Assembly (NCBI GenBank): GCA_035497735.1
Contig: DATJCX010000047.1
Span: 62,001 to 126,000, forward strand
Reading direction: 5' to 3'
From: Brumimicrobium sp035497735
Lineage (GTDB): Bacteria > Bacteroidota > Bacteroidia > Flavobacteriales_D > Crocinitomicaceae
DNA: 64,000 bases
Shown here: in pieces, positions 34,183-43,488 of the stretch
How positions within the stretch are numbered: the stretch's first letter is position 1
Layout: each line of letters opens with the position of its first letter
The notes under the pieces: model-generated
What the model was told of the DNA's origin: nothing
The model's database searches: none
Seen by the model: only the letters and a program-made list of their open reading frames with translations
Translations under genes and position numbers: made by a program

Positions 34183-35748
34183 GTGAAATTCAGTCTTATT
34201 TTTCATACAGTTAAGCATCTTAAACCGATTCAAGTATATTATCAAGTTTTCTATCGACTGAAAAAGATATTGAATACTTCTATCTCTGTAAAGAAAGTAC
34301 CTGAATCTGTTGCTTTGCAACTTCCATATATTTTACCTGCTTATTCATCTTTTAAAAACGAAAACTCTTTCGAATTTTTAAATTTACAGCATACTTTTAG
34401 TGATATTGATTGGAATTATTCGGAAAAAGGAAAACTTTGGACTTATAATTTGAATTATTTTGAATTCCTGAATCAAGAAGGAATGGCAAAGGAGCGAGGC
34501 TTGACTTTAATCAGTGATTTTATTGATAAAAATGCAAAACATATAGATGGATACGAACCTTATCCACTTGCTTTACGCTTACTTAATTGGGTCAAGTTTC
34601 TGTCTACACATGCGATTAAAGAAACAAAGATTGATAAACAATTATATACAGACGCTTTAAGACTCAGTAAGCAAATTGAATATCATTTATTGGCCAATCA
34701 CTTGATTGAAGATGGTTTTGGGTTGCTTTTTGCCGCTTTTTACTTTAAAAATGAGTCCTTGTATCGAAAGTCTGAAAAGATTCTAAGAAAGGAGTTGAAA
34801 GAACAGATACTCATGGATGGTGGACATTATGAATTGTCACCGATGTACCATCAAATTATATTGTTTAGGATGTTGGATGCAATTCAACTAATAGAGAAAA
34901 ATAATTGGAAAAACTCCTTACTTGCCGATTTGAAAGAGAATGCTTCAAAAATGCTGGCTTGGATGCAGAATGTGCAGTTTTCTTCTGGAAGAATGCCTCA
35001 GGTAAATGATACAAGTATTGGTATTGCACCTGATACAGTGAATTTACGGAAGTTTGCAACATATTTGAAAATTGAAAAGATTTCTCTACCTCTTTTGGCG
35101 TCTGGATATCGTATGTTTAAGAATCAACGAATGGAACTGCTTTTTGATGCTGGTCAAATTGCACCAAGTTACCAACCAGGTCATTCACACGCGGATAACT
35201 TAAATGTTTTGCTGGAAGTGGATGGTGAGCCTATTTTGGTTGATACTGGAATTTCTACTTATGAAAAGAATGAAAGACGACAATTAGAACGTTCAACTGT
35301 TTCTCATAATACGATAAGCGTAAACGAAGAGAGTTCTTCTCAAGTTTGGAGTGGCTTTAGAATTGGGAAGCGAGCGAAAACAAAAATTCTATCGGAGGAT
35401 AAAAATAATATAACTGCTGAACACAATGGATATCGTGCTTTTGGTTTAAAGCTTCTTCGAACTTTAAAAGTTGAAGAAAATGAGTTCATTTTAATCGATA
35501 GAATAATAGGAGATGAGACTGGCAAAAAGATAATAGGTCACTTTCATTTTCATCCTTCTTGTAAGGTTGAAATGGAAGAGAATACTGTTGTTGTAAATGA
35601 TAAAGTAGTGTTTACCTTTCAAGGAAATGTTTCTTTTTCTCAACATGAATATGATTATGCAAATGGTTTTAATCAATTGTTAAAATCAAAGAAAATTAGT
35701 TATCAAATGGTTGATAAAGAGATTTTTATAGTAGTTAAAATAAAGTAA
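34183..35748 (+). CDS. heparinase II/III family protein
   Basis: 521 residues. An alpha-helical toroid region (about 60-290; NYLFEFL-like repeats, LLANHLIEDGFGLLFAAFYF, HYELSPMYHQI) is followed by a beta-sandwich starting at PGHSHADNLNVLLEVDG, where H334, H336 and D338 mark the metal/active site region, then VDTGISTYEKNERRQLERS and SVSHNTI-like VSHNTISVNE. Family members are lyases on uronic-acid glycans. No signal peptide is visible, so it may act in the cytoplasm or need another route; WbuB-linked relatives of this kind are common in polysaccharide loci. It starts at GTG, 15 bp after the preceding gene. Confidence 0.85.
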   Translation: MKFSLIFHTVKHLKPIQVYYQVFYRLKKILNTSISVKKVPESVALQLPYILPAYSSFKNENSFEFLNLQHTFSDIDWNYSEKGKLWTYNLNYFEFLNQEGMAKERGLTLISDFIDKNAKHIDGYEPYPLALRLLNWVKFLSTHAIKETKIDKQLYTDALRLSKQIEYHLLANHLIEDGFGLLFAAFYFKNESLYRKSEKILRKELKEQILMDGGHYELSPMYHQIILFRMLDAIQLIEKNNWKNSLLADLKENASKMLAWMQNVQFSSGRMPQVNDTSIGIAPDTVNLRKFATYLKIEKISLPLLASGYRMFKNQRMELLFDAGQIAPSYQPGHSHADNLNVLLEVDGEPILVDTGISTYEKNERRQLERSTVSHNTISVNEESSSQVWSGFRIGKRAKTKILSEDKNNITAEHNGYRAFGLKLLRTLKVEENEFILIDRIIGDETGKKIIGHFHFHPSCKVEMEENTVVVNDKVVFTFQGNVSFSQHEYDYANGFNQLLKSKKISYQMVDKEIFIVVKIK

Positions 35749-35757
35749 TAGTTAAAC

Positions 35758-36972
35758 ATGAAAATTCTTTTTCTTACCGATAATTTTCCACCAGAAGTGA
35801 ATGCTCCTGCTAATAGAACTTATGAACATTGTAGGGAATGGGTGAAGCAAGGTATGGATGTTACGGTTATTACTTGTGCTCCTAATTTTCCGAAAGGAAA
35901 GGTGTTTGAGAGATATAAGAATAAGTTGTTCCAGAGGGAAGAAATAGACGGGATAAAAGTCATTCGTGTTTGGTCGTATATCACCGCAAATGAAGGTTTC
36001 GTAAAAAGAATTTTAGACTATATAAGTTATAGTAATACCTCGTTTTTTGCTGGCTTATTCGTTAAGACTGACGTAATTATTGCAACTTCCCCTCAGTTTT
36101 TTACTGCTTTGTCTGGTAGATGGTTGTCCTTTTTTAAAAGAAAACCTTGGATTTTTGAAGTTCGCGACTTATGGCCGGAATCTATCGTAGCAGTGGGAGC
36201 GATGAAGAGAAATAAAGCAATTGCCTTTTTTGAGCTCCTAGAGAAAAGATTGTACAAGAATGCTGATAAAATCGTGGTTGTTACGGATGCTTTTAAGGAA
36301 AAGATAATTGCTAGAGGCATTGATGGTGAAAAGATAGTAGTGCATAAAAATGGAGCTAATTTATCTTTGTTTAAACCACAAGAAAAGGATGAGGAATTAT
36401 TGATTAAACTAGAACTTAAAAATAAAAAGATTTTTGCGTATATCGGGACGCACGGGATGGCGCATGGTTTAGATTTTATTCTAAAGAGTGTAGCGGAAAT
36501 TCAGTCAACGCATCCTGACTTTCACTTTCTTTTTATTGGTGATGGTGCCGAAAGAAATAGTTTGATCCAGTTAAAGAATGACTTAAGTTTAAGCAATGTA
36601 ACCTTCATTGAATCAGTGTCTAAAAAAGAAGTTGTGAGTTACCTAAGTATAATGGATGTTGCACTGGTTAATCTTAAAAAGAGCGATACATTTCTAACTG
36701 TAATTCCATCTAAAATATTCGAAGCAGCTGCTATGGATAAACCAATTTTATTGGGGTTAGAAGGAGAGACAAAAGGTATCATTGAAAAGTATCAAGCGGG
36801 GCTTTGTTATGAGCCGGAAAATAAAGAAGATTTTCTACGAAAAGCAATTAACATTTTAGATGAAGAGAATTACCAACTTTATAAACAAGGTTGTAAGGCA
36901 TTAGCAGTTGACTTTGATAGAAAGAAACTCGCTTTAGCGATGCTTACTGATGTGAAAGGAGTGAAGAGGTAG
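35758..36972 (+). CDS. glycosyltransferase, WbuB-like GT4
   Basis: 404-residue GT-B transferase with the WbuB-type N-terminus FLTDNFPPEVNAPANRTYEH and the signature FEVRDLWPESIVAVG; the donor half has GDGAERNSLIQL and PSKIFEAAAMDKPILLG. WbuB of E. coli O26 adds a deoxy-aminosugar in O-antigen; the local donor could be UDP-ManNAcA or another aminosugar. It is the last gene of the polysaccharide run, with convergent SRP RNA downstream. Confidence 0.88.
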   Translation: MKILFLTDNFPPEVNAPANRTYEHCREWVKQGMDVTVITCAPNFPKGKVFERYKNKLFQREEIDGIKVIRVWSYITANEGFVKRILDYISYSNTSFFAGLFVKTDVIIATSPQFFTALSGRWLSFFKRKPWIFEVRDLWPESIVAVGAMKRNKAIAFFELLEKRLYKNADKIVVVTDAFKEKIIARGIDGEKIVVHKNGANLSLFKPQEKDEELLIKLELKNKKIFAYIGTHGMAHGLDFILKSVAEIQSTHPDFHFLFIGDGAERNSLIQLKNDLSLSNVTFIESVSKKEVVSYLSIMDVALVNLKKSDTFLTVIPSKIFEAAAMDKPILLGLEGETKGIIEKYQAGLCYEPENKEDFLRKAINILDEENYQLYKQGCKALAVDFDRKKLALAMLTDVKGVKR

Positions 36973-37020
36973 TTATTGGTTTAACCAAGAATAGTGTAGG
37001 AGAAAAAAGGGCATAAAAAA

Positions 37021-37120
37021 GGGGTAAGCTACTCATATCGCACCGCTCAACCTCTTACCCTTGCTATGTTCCCATCCTGGGGGATTCAGAGGGAGCTGGT
37101 CGTACAAGACTTACCCCGGG
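37021..37120 (-). ncRNA. ffs: signal recognition particle RNA, small bacterial type
   Basis: Read on the minus strand, about 97-100 nt closed by CTTACCCC-type ends: GGGGTAAG pairs with CTTACCCC (37110-37117 with 37021-37028). The tip holds the SRP domain IV signature: CCAGG, then ATG-GGAA-CAT as a GGAA tetraloop stem, then AGCAAGGG, equivalent to the CAGG...AGCA internal loop that binds Ffh. A run of six T follows the closing stem on this strand and probably ends the transcript. It targets ribosomes with membrane-protein chains to the membrane. It is antisense to nothing coding, lying between two genes. Confidence 0.88.
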
Positions 37121-37122
37121 TG

Positions 37123-37151
37123 CAAAAATAGTAAATTTATTTACTTTACAA
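37123..37151 (-). promoter_or_regulatory. promoter of the SRP RNA gene
   Basis: On the minus strand TTG (37151-37149), an 18-bp spacer, then TATTTTTG (37130-37123), a full match to the Bacteroidota -33/-7 promoter. It ends a few bases before the RNA closing stem. Confidence 0.8.
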
Positions 37152-37292
37152 GCTATATTTCAAATCTTTTTTTCTTTAATTCTACTGCTATCGGATGGCT
37201 GTAACTAATTTCTTGATTCTGAACGAATTTTAAAGTTTTTACGATGTAGATATTTTAAAATTATGGAACACCCAACTATTAAGCAATAAAAA

Positions 37293-37320
37293 AACGGTGT
37301 AACAAAAATGCTACACCGTT
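37293..37320 (-). terminator. terminator of the branched-chain dehydrogenase gene
   Basis: AACGGTGTA / TACACCGTT form a 9-bp stem around a 10-nt loop; on the minus strand it is followed by seven T. It lies 21 bp after the E1 stop codon. Confidence 0.9.
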
Positions 37321-37341
37321 AACTATATTTTTCTATTATCC

Positions 37342-39792
37342 TTAATCTAAGAAAGAAGGATATTTAGCAGGATCTACTTCGTTCATCAAGTCGTAAGCAG
37401 TTCTAAAGATATCATCAAGACTTGGCTTAGAGAAGTAATCTCCGTCTGAACCGTAAGCAGGACGGTGGTCTTGTGCGCTAACTGTCACAGGCTCACTGTC
37501 TAAATGGTAATATGCTTTTTGTTTAACTAAAACTTGATCTAAAATGTAAGCAGTTGCCCCACTTGAAACATCCTCATCAACAATCATTAAACGATTTGTT
37601 TTTTCAAGTGATTTAGCGATGTCGTGATTTAAGTCAAATGGAATTAAAGTTTGAACGTCAATCAATTCAACGCTAATTCCAACTTTCTCTAATTCTTTAA
37701 CCGCATCTGCAGCAATGTTGAATGTAGAACCGTAGCTCACTAATGTTAAATCTGTTCCTTCTTTTACGATGTCCACTTGTCCTAAAGCAACTTTGTGTAA
37801 TCCTAAGTTAGATGGCTTACGCTCTTTTGTCCTGTACCCGTTTAACGGCTCAATTACTAATGCTGGTTCATCTGCTTCAATTAATGTATTGTACATTCCT
37901 GATGCTTGTGTAGCATTTCTAGGAACACAGATGTTAACACCTCTAGAAGTATTGATGATCATTCCCATTGGAGAACCTGAATGCCAGATTCCTTCAAGTC
38001 TATGACCACGTGTACGGATGATTAAAGGAGCTTTTTGACGACCTTTTGTTCTGTAGTGAACTGTTGCTAAGTCATCAGAAATAACTTGAATTGCATATAA
38101 TAAGTAGTCTAAGTATTGAATCTCAGCGATTGGCCTTAAACCTCTCAATGCCATTCCAATTCCTTGCCCGATAATAGTGTTTTCACGAATACCAGTATCT
38201 GCTACTCTTAATTCACCATATTTATCTTGCATTCCTTCCATTGACTGGTTTACTCCACCAATTTTTCCTGTGTCCTCACCGAAAGTAACTATTTCAGGAT
38301 GTTTGTTGAATAGGAAGTCAAAGTTATCTCTTAAAATAATACGTGCATCTACAACTTCATCTGTGTTATACTCTGGCGATACTGCCTCAATGTTTGAAAC
38401 CTTGTATTTTGAGTCAGAATATAAATGTGAACCGTATCTATCTCTATTTTCAGCTACGTTGGCTTTGTACCAATTGACCAATGCTGTTTTTTCATTGTTG
38501 TTTTCTCCGATAGTTAAACGCAACACTCTGTTAATCGTACTGTGAATTTCTTTTCTATCAGGGTCCATTGCTTTTTCTAAAGCTTCAACTTCTTTATTGA
38601 TAAAAGCTGCGTTCGCACTGCTGCCAGCTAAAGCTTTTATTAGTTGAACTGCTTCTTTCCAATCTTTCTCGTATCCAGCTCTGAAATCGCGCCATGCAGC
38701 TTTTTGTTGTTCACGGACATATTTCTTTGCGGTTTTCTCAATTTCGTCAATTTCTTCCTTTGTCGCTAAAGGTTGTCCATCTTCCCCAATTGTGTTTAGA
38801 ATGAATTCTTTGAATTTATGGATAGGATCAAAATCTTCTTCCCATTGTAGTCTTTCAGCTGACTTGTATCTTTCGTGAGAACCAGAAGTTGAGTGACCTT
38901 GTGGTTGTGTAACTTCTTGAACGTGTACTAAAACTGGTGCATGTTCTTCTCTAGCGATCTTAGCAGCTCTTTCGAAAGTCATTACTAGGTGAGGGTAGTC
39001 CCATCCTTTAGTAACTAAGATTTCGAAACCTGGCTTTTCTTCTGTTCTTTGGAATCCAGACAATGCTTCTGAAATACTGTCTTTAATTGTTTGGTGCTCT
39101 CTAGAAACAGAAATTCCGTAACCGTCATCCCAAACTGACATTACCATAGGTACTTGTAAAACACCAGCAGCATTCATTGTTTCCCAGAAAGGGCCTTCTG
39201 AAGTACTTGCGTCACCAATTGTTCCGAATGCAACTTCGTTACCATTGTTGGTGAATTTTTTAAACTTATCGTTGTCTTTTAAACTTTCGTGGTTACGGTA
39301 GATTTTAGATGCTTGCGCTAAACCTAAAAGTCTTGCCATTTGTCCACCTGTAGGAGAGATGTCTGAAGAACTGTTCTTTTGTTCCATCAAGTTTTTCCAT
39401 TCTCCGTTTTCATCCAAACTGTGTGTGGCAAAGTGCCCACCCATTTGACGACCACCAGACATTGGTTCTAAAGCCAAGTCAGTTTCTGCGTACAAACCAG
39501 CAAAGTATTCCTTTACGGTAATTTGACCTATTGCCATCATGAAAGTCTGGTCTCTATAATATCCTGATCTAAAGTCTCCGTTTTTGAATTGTTTTGACAT
39601 TGCAATTTGTGCAATCTCTTTTCCGTCTCCAAAAATTCCGAATTTAGCTTTACCTGTAAGCACTTCACGACGACCTAATAGGGAAGTCTCTCTCGACTCA
39701 AAAGCTAATTTTAAATCAGCTAATAACTCTTTCTTAAAAGATGCAAAATCTATCTTATTTGTCTCTTTCGTAAGGATTGTATCTTTTGACAT
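37342..39792 (-). CDS. branched-chain 2-oxoacid dehydrogenase E1, alpha and beta fused
   Basis: 816 residues. The N-terminal half (to about 410) is an E1 alpha subunit: SGYYRDQTFMMAIG, MSGGRQMGGHFATHSLD, and the thiamine-diphosphate motif GDASTSEGPFWETMNAAG near 190-210. The C-terminal half (about 470-816) is E1 beta: VTFGEDTGKIGGVNQSM, DTGIRENTIIGQGIGMALRGLRPIAEIQYLDY, APLIIRTRGH. Fusion of the two chains is usual for this Bacteroidota enzyme. It decarboxylates branched-chain 2-oxoacids and passes the acyl group to lipoyl-E2, feeding branched-chain fatty acid primers and catabolism. E2 is not next to it. A perfect TATATTTG box lies at 39820-39813, 21 bp upstream of the ATG. Confidence 0.92.
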   Translation of the reverse strand: MSKDTILTKETNKIDFASFKKELLADLKLAFESRETSLLGRREVLTGKAKFGIFGDGKEIAQIAMSKQFKNGDFRSGYYRDQTFMMAIGQITVKEYFAGLYAETDLALEPMSGGRQMGGHFATHSLDENGEWKNLMEQKNSSSDISPTGGQMARLLGLAQASKIYRNHESLKDNDKFKKFTNNGNEVAFGTIGDASTSEGPFWETMNAAGVLQVPMVMSVWDDGYGISVSREHQTIKDSISEALSGFQRTEEKPGFEILVTKGWDYPHLVMTFERAAKIAREEHAPVLVHVQEVTQPQGHSTSGSHERYKSAERLQWEEDFDPIHKFKEFILNTIGEDGQPLATKEEIDEIEKTAKKYVREQQKAAWRDFRAGYEKDWKEAVQLIKALAGSSANAAFINKEVEALEKAMDPDRKEIHSTINRVLRLTIGENNNEKTALVNWYKANVAENRDRYGSHLYSDSKYKVSNIEAVSPEYNTDEVVDARIILRDNFDFLFNKHPEIVTFGEDTGKIGGVNQSMEGMQDKYGELRVADTGIRENTIIGQGIGMALRGLRPIAEIQYLDYLLYAIQVISDDLATVHYRTKGRQKAPLIIRTRGHRLEGIWHSGSPMGMIINTSRGVNICVPRNATQASGMYNTLIEADEPALVIEPLNGYRTKERKPSNLGLHKVALGQVDIVKEGTDLTLVSYGSTFNIAADAVKELEKVGISVELIDVQTLIPFDLNHDIAKSLEKTNRLMIVDEDVSSGATAYILDQVLVKQKAYYHLDSEPVTVSAQDHRPAYGSDGDYFSKPSLDDIFRTAYDLMNEVDPAKYPSFLD

Positions 39793-40531
39793 AGGGTAAA
39801 AAATTTTGTATGCAAATATAAGGAACTTATTTTAAATTTACCAGAGCTTTATGGCTTTTGAAGAATTAAATGTGAAAAGTGACTTTTAACAGGTTTATGT
39901 ACTTGTCTTTAGGTCGTGTAGTTTGTTGATGATGAATTTGTTGCAATTAGACTTTGGTTATTTTTAGATTTTTGTTTTTCTTTGAAATGTAGGTAAAAGG
40001 TGTAGGTTTTGTTCGGAATTGTCGTTATTTTTAATTTATGGTTCTATTATAGATGTCGCTTTTAAGGTGATTCTTAAGTGAGGACTGGGGGTTTTGAGAT
40101 TGTATGGAGTGTGCTCTACCTATAGGGTTTGTGGGAATAAAGTTTAGAAGACTTTTTTGTTTTTGTTTTTGTTTTTTTTGCTTAATTCCTTGTATTTTAA
40201 CTAGAATTTTTGTTGAAAGTTTTATTTAATTGTAGTATTTTCAACATGTTTATCTATAGTGTTTTATAGTTCTCATGTAAAGCTTAGCTTTATATGTAGA
40301 ATGAGTTTTTTATATAAATAGTTTAGCGTGTTTCTTCATTCCTATAGTTGAAGTTATATGAAGTTAGCGTATGATCTTTATGGTTGGCAAATACAAGAAA
40401 CTGTTGAAGGTTTATTGAGTCAAATATAGCGAAGTAAAAAGCCGCATATTTTACTATATTTTGATTATTTCAAATTTGGAGCAGTTTTATTTGTTTACTA
40501 CATTATCTTTGTAGGGTTGCAAAACTCTGAC
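39793..40531 (+). other. gene-free T-rich gap
   Basis: About 740 bp without a supported gene on either strand. The plus strand is markedly T- and G-rich and A/C-poor in 39900-40200, with a short TTTTTG repeat (three units with G at 40159, 40165, 40171) inside 40153-40180. Near 40438-40460 AGTAAAA / TTTTACT could form a small hairpin. The ends hold the likely promoters of the flanking genes. I see no tRNA, mobile element or conserved RNA in it. Confidence 0.5.
40504..40511 (+). promoter_or_regulatory. -7 element of the WecA-like gene
   Basis: TATCTTTG, a perfect -7 match 21 bp before the ATG at 40532. It would place the transcription start near 40516, so the upstream in-frame TTG at 40517 cannot be a useful start; this decides the ATG. 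Confidence 0.55.
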
Positions 40532-41626
40532 ATGGAATCATACGATGTGTTTATTTTACTTCTTTGCTTTGTAGGTAGCTTGTTAGGTACCTATTTTATC
40601 ATTCCTAAAATTATTGGGGTTGCAAAGCACAATCACTTAATGGATAATCCGAATGCTAGAAGTTCGCATACTTCTTTGGTTCCAAGGTTGGGAGGGGTTT
40701 CTTTCTTTATCAGTTTTGTTTTAGGAATGTACATTTTAAGAGCGTATAATTCTGGAGACGTGACGATTGCTATCGTTGCGGGATTGAGTATTTTGTTTAT
40801 TATCGGACTAAAGGATGATTTAACGTTGATAAAACCATCGACAAAGTTGGCCGCTCAGTTGATTGCGAGTTTACTAGTGATGTTAAATCCCGACTTTCAG
40901 GTGCAAACTTTGCATAATTTCCTAGGAATAGGTGATGTTAGTGCTTATATCGCTTTTCCTTTGGCGATCTTTTTTATGTTATATCTTATCAATGCATTTA
41001 ATTTAATTGATGGGATTGACGGACTAGCTGCAGCTATTGGTATCAATGCTTTCTTTAGTTTTGCCGTGTTGTTCTTTTTTGTTGAAAGGTATTTTTATAT
41101 GGGACTAGCTTTGATTGGGTTAGGGAGTTTGCTTTCTTTCTTGATTTATAATCTTTCAAAGAATAAGAATAAGATTTTTATGGGGGATACAGGTTCAATG
41201 ATTATTGGTTATATCATTGCCGTTCTTTCTATGAGGATATTGAGTTATAGAATTTCATTGTTAGAGAGAATTCCATTTGATTCAAAGAATCTTGCGTTGT
41301 TTGTTATTGCGATTCTTTTTGTGCCTTTGTTTGATACTGGGAGAATTTTCTTGGTTAGAATTCTTAATGGAAGGAGTCCGTTCTCAGCAGATAGGAATCA
41401 TATCCACCATTTATTAATTGATTACTATAAAGTGTCACATCGCCGAGCTAGCTTTTATATTGGATTGTCTAATCTAATCTTTATATCTGTATTCTTTTTT
41501 ATGAGTACGGTCTTTAACTACTGGGTGATGGGGGCTACAATGTTGTTCACTATTGCCTTCCTGTTACTATTTTTCCATAGAATAAGCGTACTAAGAAAAC
41601 GTGGATTATTAAGTACTAAAGAATAA
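40532..41626 (+). CDS. WecA-like undecaprenyl-phosphate sugar-1-phosphate transferase
   Basis: 364-residue polytopic membrane protein (about ten helices) of the MraY/WecA family. Landmarks: PNARSSHTSLVPRLGG, the metal-binding pair D95-D96 in IGLKDDL, NAFNLIDGIDGLAA, FMGDTGSM, and the histidine motif DRNHIHHLL. The HIHH motif and lack of MraY-specific segments point to WecA/TagO-type initiation, moving a HexNAc-1-phosphate (commonly GlcNAc) onto undecaprenyl phosphate. It could start the glycan made by the locus 4-17 kb upstream. An in-frame TTG at 40517 is rejected because of the promoter element. Confidence 0.9.
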   Translation: MESYDVFILLLCFVGSLLGTYFIIPKIIGVAKHNHLMDNPNARSSHTSLVPRLGGVSFFISFVLGMYILRAYNSGDVTIAIVAGLSILFIIGLKDDLTLIKPSTKLAAQLIASLLVMLNPDFQVQTLHNFLGIGDVSAYIAFPLAIFFMLYLINAFNLIDGIDGLAAAIGINAFFSFAVLFFFVERYFYMGLALIGLGSLLSFLIYNLSKNKNKIFMGDTGSMIIGYIIAVLSMRILSYRISLLERIPFDSKNLALFVIAILFVPLFDTGRIFLVRILNGRSPFSADRNHIHHLLIDYYKVSHRRASFYIGLSNLIFISVFFFMSTVFNYWVMGATMLFTIAFLLLFFHRISVLRKRGLLSTKE

Positions 41627-41640
41627 AATCAATAAACCTT

Positions 41641-42738
41641 TTAGATAGCTCTCGACTGACCATGATTTTGGTCTAGATTATTAATCGGACGGATAGCGCT
41701 ACGAATATTCTCCCATCTTTCTGGGTACTGCTGTAGGAAATAAGAAATTTTACTTTCGTTTTTCTTGATAGAATCTGTAATTGCAGGTGGTGTAACAGGA
41801 GGAGAGAGTTGAGCAGCCAAATTCTTACCGTTTACTGTAATTCCATTAGCGACAAGTTGTTCCGCTGCTTGTTCGTATCTGTTTAGTAAATCTAAAACCT
41901 TGTCGTTTTTGCTAACTTTAATCGTTACAGACCTTTCCTTCACTTCTTTGTCTATGAGTTGGATATGATCTTCTGTCACTTCCACTACATCACTCGATAA
42001 GTTCAGGTTAAACGCTAGGTATATGGCGTTCTGTACCGTTTCCTTGATGGTCTCTAGAGAAAGTTTTTCCTTTGCTAGTTTAAAGATGACTTCCTTGGTT
42101 AGAATAAATTCCTTTGACAGTTCTTCATTCAACTCATTAACGAATTCTTGAACAATATTTTCTATGGCCGAACTGTATAGTAGTTCAGTAGAATTAAGGT
42201 CGTCCGTAAGTTGGGAAATACGCTTTTCCTTGATCTGATTTAGCTTCTCTATCTGTCGTAAAGTCTTTTTCTCTTCGGTTACACGTTTGTGTTCTACGTT
42301 TAGAATAGAAACAAGCATTCCGCTTAGTATATCTTTCTCTTGAGAGGAGATACCTTTGAATTGAATGTTGAGACTTTTTAGAAAAGAATTAGGTGAGAAG
42401 GTAATAGATATCATGTCTTTCATACCGTCTATAGGTGATGGGAAATAAAGTCTTAAAACATTTAATTCGTCCTCATCGCTTAGAGAGAGTTGATTTCTAG
42501 ACCTGTTTACATAAGTAAATAACTTAGAGTCGTTCGTCCATTCGCTAACAACGGAGTTGTTTCTTAATTCTTGTGTCTTAATTTTTAAATCTCCTTGAAT
42601 AGGGGTTTTGTCTGCTGAGTAGTATAGTTTTTTGTCATAATCTAGCCATAGCGCATTGGTCTCAATAACATTTGGTAGGTATTGAGATATCATCTTTAGA
42701 AGATAGGGTATGGGATGATATGTTCCGGCTAATCGCAT
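41641..42738 (-). CDS. unrecognised protein with central coiled coil
   Basis: About 365 residues, no family recognised. No signal peptide and no transmembrane helix. The first 150 residues look globular; 160-200 is strongly helical and charged (EKKTLRQIEKLNQIKEKRISQL), suitable for a coiled coil; a helical domain follows (LSKEFILTKEVIFKLAKEKLSLETI), then a proline-rich linker (SPPVTPPAITD) and a short helical C-terminus. This resembles a cytoplasmic regulator or structural protein, but that is a guess. ATG at 42738 chosen; a TTG at 42750 would add four residues. It is divergent from the next gene across a repeat-rich spacer, and its stop lies 14 bp from the WecA-like stop. Confidence 0.65.
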   Translation of the reverse strand: MRLAGTYHPIPYLLKMISQYLPNVIETNALWLDYDKKLYYSADKTPIQGDLKIKTQELRNNSVVSEWTNDSKLFTYVNRSRNQLSLSDEDELNVLRLYFPSPIDGMKDMISITFSPNSFLKSLNIQFKGISSQEKDILSGMLVSILNVEHKRVTEEKKTLRQIEKLNQIKEKRISQLTDDLNSTELLYSSAIENIVQEFVNELNEELSKEFILTKEVIFKLAKEKLSLETIKETVQNAIYLAFNLNLSSDVVEVTEDHIQLIDKEVKERSVTIKVSKNDKVLDLLNRYEQAAEQLVANGITVNGKNLAAQLSPPVTPPAITDSIKKNESKISYFLQQYPERWENIRSAIRPINNLDQNHGQSRAI

Positions 42739-42760
42739 AATATTAAGCAAACATAAATAA

Positions 42761-42837
42761 ACTTAACTTAATTAAAAAACTTAATCTACTTAATTAAATT
42801 AAATTTTTCTACTTAATTATATTATACTGCTTAATTT
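42761..42837. repeat. cluster of ACTTAATTA repeats between divergent genes
   Basis: Copies or near copies of ACTTAATTA begin at 42766, 42779 (ACTTAATCT), 42788, 42811 and 42829 (GCTTAATTT), with a partial ACTTAA at 42761. Two copies extend to the palindrome TTAATTAA (42768-42775 and 42790-42797). The spacing (13, 9, 23, 18 bp) is not regular. The cluster fills the space between the starts of two unknown divergent genes, so an operator is a reasonable inference. Confidence 0.55.
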
Positions 42838-42890
42838 GAATAAAAGTTACAGTAAACACTATGATATTTGCAGAAACAACAATATATATC

Positions 42891-43346
42891 ATGCAAGCAA
42901 TCACATTAGAACTAAATCCGATTTTAACGGAAGAAATCAAAAAGGACTTAAAAGCAATTAAGCAAGATGCTATTGAATTAAGTTTAGTCGTATTAATTCA
43001 CTTAAAAGGTGTCGTGTTAAAATTCCTATTAAGTTATAGCGATTATTCAATTAGCAATATCAGAAGATATGGTTTAATGGAAATTTTATGGGCAAGAGCT
43101 TTAAAGTTTTTTAAACTAGAAGTGAATCAAGAGGAGGATGAAGATCCAGAAGAGGAAGGACTTTGGGAAGGTGGAAGAGGTCGTAAAGTGTTAAAGAAAG
43201 TGAAGCGTTTTTTCAAAAAAACACTTAAAATTGTTTTATTTCCAGCCTATCTTTTGATAGTCGGTATTCAGCTGATATACAGACGAGATGATGATGAAGT
43301 TCAAATAAGTGAAAAGAAAGGTAAAGGAAATTATTACAGGGCTTAA
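42891..43346 (+). CDS. unrecognised small protein with acidic and basic segments
   Basis: About 151 residues from the ATG at 42891; an in-frame ATG at 42861 would add ten. Helical N-terminal part (ILTEEIKKDLKAIKQDAIELSLVVLIHLKGVV), then an acidic stretch (NQEEDEDPEEEG), a glycine-arginine turn, a very basic helix (GRKVLKKVKRFFKKTLK) and a hydrophobic segment (IVLFPAYLLIVGIQLIY, about 115-131) that may insert in the membrane. No known domain. It shares the repeat-rich spacer with the divergent coiled-coil gene, which suggests joint control. Confidence 0.55.
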   Translation: MQAITLELNPILTEEIKKDLKAIKQDAIELSLVVLIHLKGVVLKFLLSYSDYSISNIRRYGLMEILWARALKFFKLEVNQEEDEDPEEEGLWEGGRGRKVLKKVKRFFKKTLKIVLFPAYLLIVGIQLIYRRDDDEVQISEKKGKGNYYRA

Positions 43347-43488
43347 GTATTGATTATTAACAATTAACATTGTTTCAGTTGAACTTTTACATTGATGTTG
43401 AGTTTAGAAATGTCAATTATTTATTTAAAATAGTGTAACCTAAAGAGTTAACGACCGTAAAAGTATGTAACAAAAAATTACGAGTATT

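Noticed and set aside
37021..37120. A plus-strand structured RNA or attenuator after the last glycosyltransferase gene
   Set aside because: The helix reads as SRP RNA only on the minus strand, where the GGAA tip, CAGG/AGCA loops, promoter and T tract all agree.
38177..38545. 122-codon open frame on the plus strand inside the E1 gene
   Set aside because: It is antisense to strongly conserved E1 sequence and has no family match or promoter.
40153..40180. TTTTTG repeat as a phase-variable tract
   Set aside because: Only three units and not inside a gene or at a promoter spacing; likely simple low complexity.
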